DNA of 64,000 nucleotides from the NCBI RefSeq assembly GCF_028416575.1, contig NZ_JAMQKB010000007.1, forward strand, positions 62,001-126,000. The letters are read 5' to 3'. The first letter of the stretch is position 1. The number at the start of each line of letters is the position of its first letter. Positions 8,679-15,758 of this stretch are shown here, one piece after another. A program made the position numbers and the translations under genes. The notes under the pieces are model-generated. The model saw only the letters and a program-made list of their open reading frames with translations. It was not told where the DNA came from and ran no database searches. This stretch comes from Terrihalobacillus insolitus. GTDB lineage: Bacteria; Bacillota; Bacilli; Bacillales; Amphibacillaceae.

Positions 8679-8820
8679 TATGCTTGAAGAAGGTCGTACA
8701 CGCCTAAAAGCGATATCCATCTGATTACAGTATATCGATCAACAATTAGGCTAGGTAACCATTCTTTTTTTCATTTTACCGACTTCATCTCATATATTTA
8801 TAGGAAAGGGGTGAAGAAAA

Positions 8821-9681
8821 ATGGATTTGTCCAATCAGATTGGGTACTATTGGCAGCGATTATTAGAAGAAAGTCGTGATTCCAGTTCAGACACATGGAT
8901 TTTACATAAAAAAAAGCTTCATGAAACAAGGGGGAACCGCGTGCCCAAAATAATGGGCAGTGGTGACGTGTTTCGGAAAATGAAGGTAGGTGTTCATGAA
9001 ACAAAAATCCAATATCAACTAGGTGTTACTTTTCTAGTGAAACAAGGCGATCATTATTATCATGAACAAGAAGAACGAACACACGAAGCACTGTTTTATA
9101 AAGGGAAGTTCATTGAAGATAACGTGTTCCCAATCGAAGAACAAGTGGACGACGTACCAGTTATAGAGCCTATTGACAGAGAGGCGAGCTTTGAGTCTCG
9201 ATTTGAATACGATCGACGGGCAGCTGTTCAGTATGCAGAACGTTGGTGGAATAGCTATAATCCTAATTACAAGCAATTTGATGTAGATTGTACTAATTAT
9301 ATTTCGCAATGCTTATATGCAGGTGGTGCTCCGATGAGAGGAGCACCAAGTCGATCAACTGGATGGTGGTATCAGCAGGAAAATTGGAGCTATAGTTGGG
9401 CAGTGGCACATTCTTTGCGGTGGTATTTGAGTGGATCCAATCAAGGATTAAAAGGTAAAGAGGTAGAAGATCCTAAAACACTACAACCAGGTGATGTCAT
9501 TTGCTATGACTTTGAAGGAGATGGCCGATTTGATCACAGTACGATCGTTGTTGCCAAGGATAAGTCTGAAATGCCGCTAGTTAATGCACACACAACGAAT
9601 AGCAGGCATCGTTATTGGTCATATGAAGATTCACCCGCATACACAGAGGACACACTATACAAATTTTTTCGGATAGGTTAA
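8821..9681 (+). CDS. yhbB: Amidase-domain protein, YhbB-like
   Basis: The C-terminal half of this 286-residue protein carries a papain/NlpC-like amidase domain (Amidase_6 type). The probable nucleophile is in VDCTNYISQCLYAGG, the aspartate/histidine pair in FDHSTIVV, and a second histidine in LVNAHTTNSRHRYW. The N-terminal half (about 130 residues) has no recognisable domain. No signal peptide is visible, although related domains usually act on peptidoglycan peptides. B. subtilis yhbB sits between queG and trmL in the same way, which supports the name. Substrate and cell location are not known. Confidence 0.75.
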   Translation: MDLSNQIGYYWQRLLEESRDSSSDTWILHKKKLHETRGNRVPKIMGSGDVFRKMKVGVHETKIQYQLGVTFLVKQGDHYYHEQEERTHEALFYKGKFIEDNVFPIEEQVDDVPVIEPIDREASFESRFEYDRRAAVQYAERWWNSYNPNYKQFDVDCTNYISQCLYAGGAPMRGAPSRSTGWWYQQENWSYSWAVAHSLRWYLSGSNQGLKGKEVEDPKTLQPGDVICYDFEGDGRFDHSTIVVAKDKSEMPLVNAHTTNSRHRYWSYEDSPAYTEDTLYKFFRIG

Positions 9682-9723
9682 TAAAGTATCCTATATCAAA
9701 TGAAATGACACTTTTTGCAAAAT

Positions 9724-9747
9724 GCAAACAAATCGAGATTTGTTTGC
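9724..9747. promoter_or_regulatory. Perfect 11-bp inverted repeat over the trmL promoter
   Basis: GCAAACAAATC, GA, GATTTGTTTGC is an exact dyad with a 2-bp centre. It is too tight for a hairpin and has no T-tract, so it looks like a protein operator. It ends 17 bp before TATAAT (9765-9770) and so covers the expected -35 region of the trmL promoter. Confidence 0.5.
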
Positions 9748-9802
9748 GCTAATATAAGATATGCTATAATAGCAAAGTTACTACATATATGAGGTGAAAA
9801 GA

Positions 9803-10276
9803 GTGGCTATACACGTTGTACTATACCAACCAGAAATCCCTGCTAATACAGGGAATATTGCCCGCACCTGTTTGGCAACAAATAGTGTGCTTCATTTAAT
9901 TCGACCACTTGGTTTTTCTACAGAGGATAAAATGCTGCGTCGAGCAGGACTTGATTACTGGCAGGACGTAAATGTTCAGTACCACGATTCCCTAGAAGAA
10001 GTGTATGCACAATATCCTGATGGCGATTTTTATTATATAGAAAATTTTGGTACAAAGTATTATACGGATTATGACTATAGCAATCATTTAATGGATCTCT
10101 TCTTTGTTTTTGGTCGGGAAACAAACGGCATACCGAAAGAATTGTTAATTGGAAAGGAAGAAAAATGTTTAAGGATTCACATGGCGGACAATGTACGATC
10201 TTTAAATTTGTCCAATACAGCAGCTATTATTGTATATGAAGCATTGAGGCAGCAAGGATTTCTATGTTTGAAGTGA
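9803..10276 (+). CDS. trmL: tRNA (cytidine/uridine-34 2'-O)-methyltransferase TrmL
   Basis: This SPOUT methyltransferase modifies the wobble base of tRNA-Leu isoacceptors. About 157 residues are expected from the GTG at 9803 (behind GAGGTGA), giving the family start MAIHVVLYQPEIPANTGNIARTC. The SPOUT knot residues appear as FVFGRETNGIP and VRSLNLSNTAAIIVYEALRQ. An in-frame GTG at 9794 is part of the ribosome site. It follows the YhbB-like gene, as in B. subtilis (cspR). Confidence 0.93.
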   Translation: MAIHVVLYQPEIPANTGNIARTCLATNSVLHLIRPLGFSTEDKMLRRAGLDYWQDVNVQYHDSLEEVYAQYPDGDFYYIENFGTKYYTDYDYSNHLMDLFFVFGRETNGIPKELLIGKEEKCLRIHMADNVRSLNLSNTAAIIVYEALRQQGFLCLK

Positions 10277-10400
10277 ATTTGACTCCGCAAGTAACGTTGC
10301 TACGCATCTGCTTGCCCCCGACAGGCTGATCAGGGGTTTGACACAGGGACGTTGCGTTCTTAAGTTGACCTTCTAATGAATCGACATTTTGAACACGCAC
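10277..10400. repeat. Dispersed repeat, divergent copy
   Basis: The right end CGACATTTTGAACACGCAC matches the family terminus. The inner part is diverged and shares only short blocks with the full copies (CTACGCATCTGCTTGC). It begins directly after the trmL stop. Confidence 0.55.
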
Positions 10401-10537
10401 TATAAGTAAACTTGAATGATATAGAATAGAATTTTGTTGATAAAAAGGTGGGTACTTGAACAAATTACGACAGACTATGCACATAATTAGTAGTATGATA
10501 AATAAGCCAAACGTACTAGTGCATAATACTTATTTTT

Positions 10538-10646
10538 AGGAAACCATATAGTACCCTTCAGATAAAGGCAAACCTCGCTGAAAAGCAGGGACGCAAAATC
10601 ACAGGTCTACGGCGGTAAGTGCTGGCTACGGCGGCTGGATTTCCTG
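10538..10646 (+). promoter_or_regulatory. Cyclic di-GMP-I (GEMM-I) riboswitch upstream of sinI
   Basis: AGGAAA/TTTCCT closes the element. Inside are AAAGGCAAACC, the tetraloop stem CGCTGAAAAGCAGGG, ACGCAAAATCACAGG and the receptor stem GGCTACGGCGGCTGG, the same order as the aptamer at 515-600. Only 27 nt separate the element from the sinI start codon, and the GGGGGAG ribosome site lies in that gap, so control of translation is possible. No terminator stands between aptamer and gene. Confidence 0.88.
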
Positions 10647-10673
10647 GAAACAAAATTTTGCAGGGGGAGAAGC

Positions 10674-10814
10674 ATGGTTATTGAAACGGGGGAAAGAATT
10701 GACAAGGAATGGGTGGGTTTAATCTTAACTGCAAAAAAAATCGGATTGACACCTGAAGAAATCCACAGCTATCTTCAGCAAGCATCAACGTCCAATCAAG
10801 AGTCTAGCAAGTAG
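10674..10814 (+). CDS. sinI: SinI, antirepressor of SinR
   Basis: This 46-residue protein starts at the ATG at 10674 behind GGGGGAG. The core DKEWVGLILTAKKIGLTPEE is the SinI/SinR dimerisation helix pair, and the same pattern recurs in the C-terminus of the SinR encoded next (DPEWENLVREAMNSGVSKEQ). SinI is known to bind SinR one-to-one and strip it from DNA, releasing biofilm genes. The gene has its own terminator and a c-di-GMP riboswitch as leader. In B. subtilis sinI instead depends mainly on phosphorylated Spo0A, so this control is unusual. Confidence 0.92.
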   Translation: MVIETGERIDKEWVGLILTAKKIGLTPEEIHSYLQQASTSNQESSK

Positions 10815-10860
10815 AAGTAACTATTTTGACCGTGTCACTTCTACTTGCTTTGCCTTTTCC
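10806..10860 (+). terminator. Terminator of sinI
   Basis: AGCAAGTAGAAGT pairs with ACTTCTACTTGCT around an 18-nt loop and is followed by TTGCCTTTTCC. The 5' arm includes the sinI stop codon. Confidence 0.8.
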
Positions 10861-10996
10861 GTATCTGTTCATTTTACAGAACGATCATAACCTTGTATAA
10901 TAAAAGTAAAGGTGAGACAATCGCATTGTTAGGGATTGCAAGCAAATATTCCTGGTGTTGTAGCCGTGTATAAATAACAAAAATGAGGGATGTCGT

Positions 10997-11350
10997 GTGA
11001 TTGGTGAAAGAGTGAAAATACACCGTTTAGAAAAGGGGCTATCATTATCCGAACTTGCCGAACGAGCTAGTGTGGCAAAATCTTACCTCAGCTCTATTGA
11101 ACGCAATATCCAATCAAATCCCTCCATACAATTTCTTGAAAAGGTCGCTTCTGTTTTAGATATACCTATTGAAGCGCTTCTTATTGATCAAGATACTGTG
11201 GAAACGAACAACCTGGATCCTGAATGGGAAAATCTTGTTCGTGAAGCTATGAATTCAGGCGTAAGCAAAGAACAATTCCGCGAATTTTTAGAATTTAATA
11301 GATGGCGAATTAAAAAAAGTAACAGCCCCTTCTCGCAAAAAAATCCATAA
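10997..11350 (+). CDS. sinR: SinR, master repressor of biofilm genes
   Basis: The 117-residue protein starts at a GTG behind GAGGG. Residues 1-65 form an HTH_3 DNA-binding domain (GERVKIHRLEKGLSLSELAE, then SYLSSIERNIQSNPS). Residues about 73-105 (LDPEWENLVREAMNSGVSKE and REFLEFNRW) are the SinI-type dimerisation region. SinR binds GTTCTYT boxes, and such boxes occur in front of tapA 4 kb away on the other strand. It has its own promoter region after the sinI terminator (TATAAT near 10895). Confidence 0.93.
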   Translation: MIGERVKIHRLEKGLSLSELAERASVAKSYLSSIERNIQSNPSIQFLEKVASVLDIPIEALLIDQDTVETNNLDPEWENLVREAMNSGVSKEQFREFLEFNRWRIKKSNSPFSQKNP

Positions 11351-11352
11351 AA

Positions 11353-11406
11353 GTGCGTGTTTAAAAAGTCGCCGCTTATCATTTGGTCACTTTTTGAACA
11401 TCCTCT
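11353..11406. repeat. Dispersed repeat, short internally deleted copy
   Basis: Only the two ends of the family remain. On the minus strand it reads AGAGGATGTTCAAAAAGT, then CCAAATGATAAGCGGC, then GACTTTTTAAACACGCAC, about 54 bp in all. It lies between the convergent sinR and sortase genes. Confidence 0.8.
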
Positions 11407-11444
11407 AAAAAAATGCGAAAGCCTCCTTTTACATAAAGGGAGGC
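11407..11444 (-). terminator. Terminator of the tapA-sipW-tasA-sortase operon
   Basis: On the minus strand, GCCTCCCTTTATGTAAAAGGAGGC forms the stem (written in two halves, GCCTCCCTTT and AAAAGGAGGC) and is followed by TTTCGCATTTTTTT. Confidence 0.8.
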
Positions 11445-11449
11445 TCATT

Positions 11450-12085
11450 TTATAATCTTGCTTGAACAATCAATCGTTTGGTAGGGTTTTTCATCGGTTC
11501 GCACGTGATCAGTGTGATCGTCCGTTCCTTTTCCTTTCTTTTTAATACGGAGACATCGGTTGGTTCGACGATAAATGTATCATAAACAGTGAATGTATAC
11601 GTGCGTTTCTGCGTGTTAATAACAATTTTATCGCCTGCTTCCAATTCATTTAAGCGATTAAATTGTTTACCATATGTGTAGCTACGATGGGCGGCAATCC
11701 CTGTGTTTCCAGTAGCGACATCAAGCGGTTGGGTTCCTTCTAGTCTACCGGCAGCAACTTTTAAATTGTCAAGGTTGGCACCGTTTAAAATAGGAATTTC
11801 CAAATCAATTTTAGTAATAGACAATGTACCTATTAGTTCATCGTTAGTAGCAAATTCCTTAGAATCTGCGCTCACGAACTTCCTTTCCTGATCCGCGGGA
11901 ATTTGTTCTAAGCCAAGAGAACGCGTTTTAACAGTCTCTTCTTCCAGTGCATCTTGACTTAAGGAGATCAGTTGCCATTGTTCTAGCAATTTCATTTCCT
12001 GGAAAGAACTATACGCGCGGTTCAAGAACGGGTACATCATTGTTGTTAATCCCAAAAGAACCAGAGTGACTGCGATAATTCTCAT
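11450..12085 (-). CDS. Sortase (class D-like), dedicated to the biofilm operon
   Basis: This 211-residue transpeptidase has an N-terminal membrane anchor (IIAVTLVLLGLTTMMYPFL). The catalytic triad is visible as His133 (GIAAHRSYTYG), Cys195 (TLITCEP) and Arg204 (PTKRLIVQ). It cleaves LPXTG-type signals and links the protein to peptidoglycan. Its ATG overlaps the stop codon of the LPKTG protein upstream (ATGA), so the two are translationally coupled and are very likely enzyme and substrate. The class is judged from size and motif spacing and is less certain than the family. Confidence 0.9.
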   Translation of the reverse strand: MRIIAVTLVLLGLTTMMYPFLNRAYSSFQEMKLLEQWQLISLSQDALEEETVKTRSLGLEQIPADQERKFVSADSKEFATNDELIGTLSITKIDLEIPILNGANLDNLKVAAGRLEGTQPLDVATGNTGIAAHRSYTYGKQFNRLNELEAGDKIVINTQKRTYTFTVYDTFIVEPTDVSVLKRKEKERTITLITCEPMKNPTKRLIVQARL

Positions 12086-12750
12086 AGCCCCTTTCTCCTG
12101 TTAAACAGCCAGAGTGAAAGTGCATTTCGCTCACGATACAGCACTGCTCCCGTTACGGCAATCACCAAACCAGTCATGTAAAAAATCATTGGATTGATTT
12201 CGCCGGTCTTTGGTAACACAGAACCAAAGCCTGATGCATCCTCAGTAGGCGTACTCCCATCTGGTGTTATACCCCCTCCGCTTTCAGGGGCAGTATCAAC
12301 ACGGAAAATAAGTTGGAATTGCGTTGCAAGACCTTGAAATTCATTGCCTGATTCAAACGGAAACTCGACATTAAATGTCAATTGCTCTTCGCTCGATTGG
12401 AAGAGTTCCCTAGCATCCAGCCCTGTGAATCCACTTAACGAACCATCATAAAGTATACCTTTATTATCCGTGACCTGTAACAATAGCTCATCATATAATT
12501 TCTTTGAACCATTAGTATACTCCGCTTTTGTCATATAATTGAAATCAACATTTCCACCATTTTTGATCGTAATTATTCGAGAGGTGACATCACCTGGTTT
12601 CATATTACGAACATCTAATACAACGTTAGATGGAGAAGTGATAAGGTCAATTTCAGGAGTATTTCCTTCTGCTCCTATGGATCCAACTGGTAAAAAGACA
12701 ATCAGTATTAACATGATAACGCAATAAAAGGAAATAAAATTCCTATTCAC
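12082..12750 (-). CDS. LPXTG cell-wall-anchored protein in the tasA operon
   Basis: About 222 residues are expected from the GTG at 12750, which follows AGGTGA with good spacing; an in-frame GTG at 12759 lies inside that site. A signal peptide (VIMLILIVFLPVGSIGAEG) is followed by a beta-rich domain with NMKPGDVTSRIITIKNGGNV. That pattern resembles the LKPGDQMLRSFKLSNDGSL stretch of the TasA encoded upstream, so it may be a TasA-fold relative. The C-terminus is a sorting signal: LPKTG at about residues 179-183, a hydrophobic segment, then RRKGL. I infer that it anchors or caps TasA fibres at the wall. A terminator hairpin separates it from tasA. Confidence 0.85.
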   Translation of the reverse strand: MNRNFISFYCVIMLILIVFLPVGSIGAEGNTPEIDLITSPSNVVLDVRNMKPGDVTSRIITIKNGGNVDFNYMTKAEYTNGSKKLYDELLLQVTDNKGILYDGSLSGFTGLDARELFQSSEEQLTFNVEFPFESGNEFQGLATQFQLIFRVDTAPESGGGITPDGSTPTEDASGFGSVLPKTGEINPMIFYMTGLVIAVTGAVLYRERNALSLWLFNRRKGL

Positions 12751-12769
12751 AAGGATCACCTCATATGTT

Positions 12770-12797
12770 AAAAAAAGGCGGGCTATCCCCGCCTTTT
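12770..12797 (-). terminator. Hairpin terminator between tasA and the LPXTG gene
   Basis: On the minus strand AAAAGGCGGGGATAGCCCGCC is a compact stem-loop (arms GGCGGG/CCCGCC) followed by seven T. It lies inside the operon, so it probably lowers expression of the anchor and sortase relative to tasA. Confidence 0.85.
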
Positions 12798-12801
12798 AAT
12801 A

Positions 12802-13608
12802 TTAGTTTGAATTTGCTTCTTCGTTAACTTCAAGATAGCCGTTATTTTGAGTTTGCTCCGTATTCAAACCTTCCCATTGAGTTGCTTCAAATTCTAAGTT
12901 AAGATCAATGGAGTCGCCTTGATATTTGTTTTGTGTAAATTCATTATAAGCAGGTGATTCTGTATCCGTGATCCTTGTTTGATCATCGATCATAGAAATT
13001 TTAATTTCCACAACTTCATAGTCTCTTGGGTCTGCTGGAAGTCCGTTGTAATCAGGTGATTGTGTATTTGTAGGTGCAAGGTTAATTCTGGTAACATTAC
13101 CATTTGCACCTGTTTCAAATTCACCACCGCTTGGAAGGTTAGTACCTTCAACCAAGTCTCTTAATGTTACATTATCACCACTATTAATAATATCAAATGG
13201 AGCACCAAGGTTGCCGCCTTCAACACCCGTTCTCAAGATTTCCACTTTGAATTGGTCAAGGAATGCTAATGCATCGTTATCTGTTTGACCATGCTCGTCA
13301 ACGAATTCGTTTGTGCCATTGAGAAAGTTAGATTGTGCAACATCCATCCATACTTCCTTGATTGCCAATGAACCATCGTTTGAAAGTTTGAATGAGCGTA
13401 ACATTTGATCTCCTGGTTTTAAATTGCTGAGATCAAAATTCAAAAGTTCCGTGTTACCTGCACTTAATCCAAGATCCAAAGTTCCAGCAGCGAAACTGTT
13501 ATCTAAGGTTTCGACATCGTTGAACGCTGCCCAAGTTCCTCCCCCCACAAGTGATAACCCTAAAGCTGCTGATGCAACCCCAAGACCCAACTTCTTTTTA
13601 ATACTCAT
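12802..13608 (-). CDS. tasA: TasA, major amyloid-like biofilm fibre protein
   Basis: This 268-residue protein has the SipW-type signal peptide (MSIKKKLGLGVASAALGLSL, then GGGTWAAFNDVETLDNSFAAG). The mature start with A-FND and the LDLGLSAGNTELLNFDLSNL region are typical of the TasA/CotN/camelysin family. TasA polymerises into the protein fibres of the matrix after SipW processing. The ATG is preceded by GGGAGG. The gene lies 89 bp after sipW and is followed by a strong terminator, consistent with its being the most abundant product of the operon. Confidence 0.93.
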   Translation of the reverse strand: MSIKKKLGLGVASAALGLSLVGGGTWAAFNDVETLDNSFAAGTLDLGLSAGNTELLNFDLSNLKPGDQMLRSFKLSNDGSLAIKEVWMDVAQSNFLNGTNEFVDEHGQTDNDALAFLDQFKVEILRTGVEGGNLGAPFDIINSGDNVTLRDLVEGTNLPSGGEFETGANGNVTRINLAPTNTQSPDYNGLPADPRDYEVVEIKISMIDDQTRITDTESPAYNEFTQNKYQGDSIDLNLEFEATQWEGLNTEQTQNNGYLEVNEEANSN

Positions 13609-13697
13609 TACGTATTCCTCCCTTTAGCTTTGCACCCTTTTGGGTATGTTATATATTTTTGAACCCTTATGTTTCCATAAGGAATGTCAAACTTTTA

Positions 13698-14282
13698 TCA
13701 TTTTTGCTCGATTTGTTCATTAGCCCCCGCAGAGTGTCTGTTGGCTTTTGCATCAAGCACTTTCAATGCGCTCCATATTGAGAATCCTGAATAGAGTAAG
13801 AGGAGCACACCAGGAATGAATAAAACGAGGGCAGTACCTTTTGGCGATTTTATAAATTCGATAAAATAACCGAGATATGGAATCGTAAAGCCACTATACT
13901 TTGCGACAACATTTTGCGAGAGAACAGGATTGAAGTCAGGGTTTTCGTTGTTGTCGCCTTTTGTGATGTATTGCATTTGTTTCCCGCTGCCACGAACTTC
14001 ATAAATTCGGTGAGTGACTAATTGATTGTTTGATTGCATAAATGTGATAACATCACCTTTTTTAAATTTTGTGGTTTCACCTGTTAGATTTACAGCAATG
14101 ACTGAACCAGTTTGAAACGTTGGTGCCATTGACCCAGACATGACGGTCTTTAATTGATAACCGAAAAAGCTTGGTTCTCCACTAGAAGCTTTCGTTGAAA
14201 TCACGATAAATGCCATTACTATAAGAAGTGCGAATAACAAGCCTGTTAAAAGATTACTCATATGCTTAAGTGTCGCTTTCAT
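13698..14282 (-). CDS. sipW: SipW, ER-type signal peptidase I
   Basis: The 194 residues start at the ATG at 14282, behind AAGGTGGTGA and overlapping the end of tapA by 17 nt. A longer upstream reading is only tapA in another frame. This is an S26B peptidase with catalytic Ser51 in VMSGSMAPT and His91 in LVTHRIYEV (histidine instead of the bacterial lysine), plus the acidic motif TKGDNNENPD. Hydrophobic anchors lie at both ends. SipW is known to process TasA and TapA. Translational coupling to tapA keeps the three products together. Confidence 0.92.
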   Translation of the reverse strand: MKATLKHMSNLLTGLLFALLIVMAFIVISTKASSGEPSFFGYQLKTVMSGSMAPTFQTGSVIAVNLTGETTKFKKGDVITFMQSNNQLVTHRIYEVRGSGKQMQYITKGDNNENPDFNPVLSQNVVAKYSGFTIPYLGYFIEFIKSPKGTALVLFIPGVLLLLYSGFSIWSALKVLDAKANRHSAGANEQIEQK

Positions 14283-15186
14283 TGAAACTGTCACCACCTT
14301 GTTCAGACTGTGTTTGCTGTTCTGCTTGATTGTTTGTGTCACTGCTTTTCGTTTGGTCTGAATTTTGATTTGTTTCTTGACTATCTTCTGATTGTGACTG
14401 TTCGGTGACCTGATTTGTTGGCTCGTTGGTTTGTGGTGTACGTTGGTCGGTTTGTTTCGCTTGCGTTGTGTCTGTATCTTCAGTTTGTTTTGCAGGATCT
14501 TGGGTTGTATTCTCTGACTCGATTTGTGGTGTACTTTGTTTTGATGTGTTATCACTCTTATTTAACTGGTTAACTGATTCTGGATTCGATTCTACGGTGG
14601 TATTTGTTGGTTCTTCGGTCTCAAGTGGTTGAAGTGCTGGTGTCTTTTCTTGTACTTTTATACAACTTTTTCCGTCAAACTGGATTTGTTCGCTCCAAAG
14701 TTCTCCTTGTCCAGGATGCTCTGGGCGCTGGTACGCTTTAAACATGTAATTTCCTAGTTTCTCCGGTAAGTAAGTAATGGTGAATTCCTTGCCCGAACCA
14801 AGCGCAGGTACGGAGCCCTCTGCAACTATCTCACCGTTTTTTGGATTGCTTTTTTCTATCCAATACAATTCATATGGAACTGGACCTTTCATTGCTCTGG
14901 AGTCGTCACCGTTTTGAATCACAGCGTAAATGGAATTTTCTTCGCATTTGACACCTTGCTGAATAAATGAAAGGGAACTTTTATCCCATCCTCCCTCTGG
15001 GTAAAAACCGTTGGATGCTGTTAACGGGAAGGAAAGTCTCTCGATGTCATTGAAGTTCGCATTCGTTGGGGAAGTAACTTGAATAATAAATAGGATCCCC
15101 AAGGAGTAAACGGCAATCATCTGTAAGATTAGTAGCCTTTTCAGCCTTTTCTTCTTTTTAAATCTGGATAGGCGGCTTCTTCTCAT
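14266..15186 (-). CDS. tapA: TapA, TasA fibre anchoring/assembly protein
   Basis: The 306-residue protein begins with a basic segment (MRRSRLSRFKKKKRLKRLL), then a membrane/signal segment ending in SPTNANFNDIERLSF, which resembles SipW-type cleavage contexts. A folded part with two cysteines follows (SFIQQGVKCEENSIYAVIQN and DGKSCIKV). The last 110 residues are a T/Q/E/S-rich, low-complexity tail. This layout matches B. subtilis TapA (yqxM), which helps TasA fibre formation. It is the first gene of the operon, and SinR boxes lie just upstream. Confidence 0.88.
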   Translation of the reverse strand: MRRSRLSRFKKKKRLKRLLILQMIAVYSLGILFIIQVTSPTNANFNDIERLSFPLTASNGFYPEGGWDKSSLSFIQQGVKCEENSIYAVIQNGDDSRAMKGPVPYELYWIEKSNPKNGEIVAEGSVPALGSGKEFTITYLPEKLGNYMFKAYQRPEHPGQGELWSEQIQFDGKSCIKVQEKTPALQPLETEEPTNTTVESNPESVNQLNKSDNTSKQSTPQIESENTTQDPAKQTEDTDTTQAKQTDQRTPQTNEPTNQVTEQSQSEDSQETNQNSDQTKSSDTNNQAEQQTQSEQGGDSFNESDT

Positions 15187-15221
15187 CTTTGAGCCTCCTT
15201 ATTCGTTATTCGAAACATTCC

Positions 15222-15237
15222 GTTCTTATTAAAGAAC
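15222..15237. promoter_or_regulatory. SinR operator 1 upstream of tapA
   Basis: GTTCTTATTAAAGAAC is a perfect 7+7 inverted pair (GTTCTTA/T-type half-sites) equal to the known SinR consensus GTTCTYT in head-to-head arrangement. It lies 36 bp before the tapA start, inside the untranslated leader. Confidence 0.8.
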
Positions 15238-15283
15238 TAACAATCAGATTATATAACGAACAAATATAATTTAAAAACCCTAA

Positions 15284-15313
15284 ATTATAGCCGTATTGTT
15301 CTATTTATAGAAC
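15284..15313 (-). promoter_or_regulatory. Probable tapA promoter overlapped by SinR operator 2
   Basis: On the minus strand TATAAT (15284-15289) lies 17-18 bp downstream of TTCTAT, which is part of the dyad GTTCTATTTATAGAAC (15298-15313). A SinR dimer there would cover the -35 region. An alternative TATAAT at 15248-15253 exists, so the start site is uncertain. Confidence 0.6.
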
Positions 15314-15375
15314 AAAAACGGTTGTTTTCTCAATTTTCCTTTGTTTTCTGTACTTTTTTGTTTTTAATCATTTTT

Positions 15376-15382
15376 GTTCTTT
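15376..15382. promoter_or_regulatory. SinR half-site upstream of tapA
   Basis: A single GTTCTTT box lies about 190 bp before tapA. It is a single half-site and is weaker evidence than the two dyads. Confidence 0.4.
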
Positions 15383-15466
15383 TTAGTGAAACCTTATAAT
15401 GGAGATCTCTTTTTGTACTGCGGTTGGAAACGATACGGAGGAGATGGGGATGATAGACACAAAAAT

Positions 15467-15497
15467 AAAAACGTCAGCTGCTTACGGCTGACGTTTT
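15467..15497 (-). terminator. Terminator of the 32-residue peptide gene
   Basis: AAAACGTCAGC/GCTGACGTTTT is the stem. On the minus strand TTTTTATTTTTG follows directly. Confidence 0.85.
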
Positions 15498-15501
15498 AGA
15501 A

Positions 15502-15600
15502 TTATTTCTTTTTTGGTTTTCCTGGTTTCACTTCGTATCCAGAAGTGAAAATAGAGGTGAGAAATACGATTGTAACACCTAACAATAATGCTAACTTCAT
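15502..15600 (-). CDS. Small hydrophobic peptide, 32 residues
   Basis: The ORF has a strong AAAGGAGGG site and ATG, a complete promoter and its own terminator, so it is very likely expressed. The N-terminal 20 residues are hydrophobic (MKLALLLGVTIVFLTSIFTS), and the rest is short and basic (GYEVKPGKPKKK). That is the general layout of exported pro-peptides such as Phr signals, or of a small membrane peptide. I do not recognise a family. It lies upstream of the tapA operon on the same strand but is separated from it by a terminator. Confidence 0.65.
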   Translation of the reverse strand: MKLALLLGVTIVFLTSIFTSGYEVKPGKPKKK

Positions 15601-15642
15601 GGGAGTGCCCTCCTTTATGTACCAAGCCTTATTTTATTTTTT

Positions 15643-15671
15643 ATTATACCCAATTTTTCTTCTCATGTGAA
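15643..15671 (-). promoter_or_regulatory. Sigma-A promoter of the 32-residue peptide
   Basis: TTCACA (15666-15671), 17 bp, TATAAT (15643-15648) on the minus strand. Confidence 0.7.
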
Positions 15672-15707
15672 ATAAATCTGATCAAATAATTAAATTGCCA
15701 AAAATAA

Positions 15708-15735
15708 TTTACTCTAAGTTCTATCATGGTATAAT
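15708..15735 (+). promoter_or_regulatory. Promoter of the coiled-coil protein gene
   Basis: TTTACT (15708-15713), 16 bp, TATAAT (15730-15735), 23 bp before the start codon. Confidence 0.55.
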
Positions 15736-15758
15736 AAAAAGAAAAGGGGGAAAGAAAA

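Noticed and set aside
14283..14555. Longer N-terminus for SipW
   Set aside because: That part is the tapA tail read in another frame; the ATG at 14282 has a strong ribosome site and yields the family length.
15451..15492. 13-codon plus-strand ORF behind GGAGGAGATGGGG
   Set aside because: It ends inside the terminator hairpin of the peptide gene on the other strand; the good ribosome site alone is not enough.
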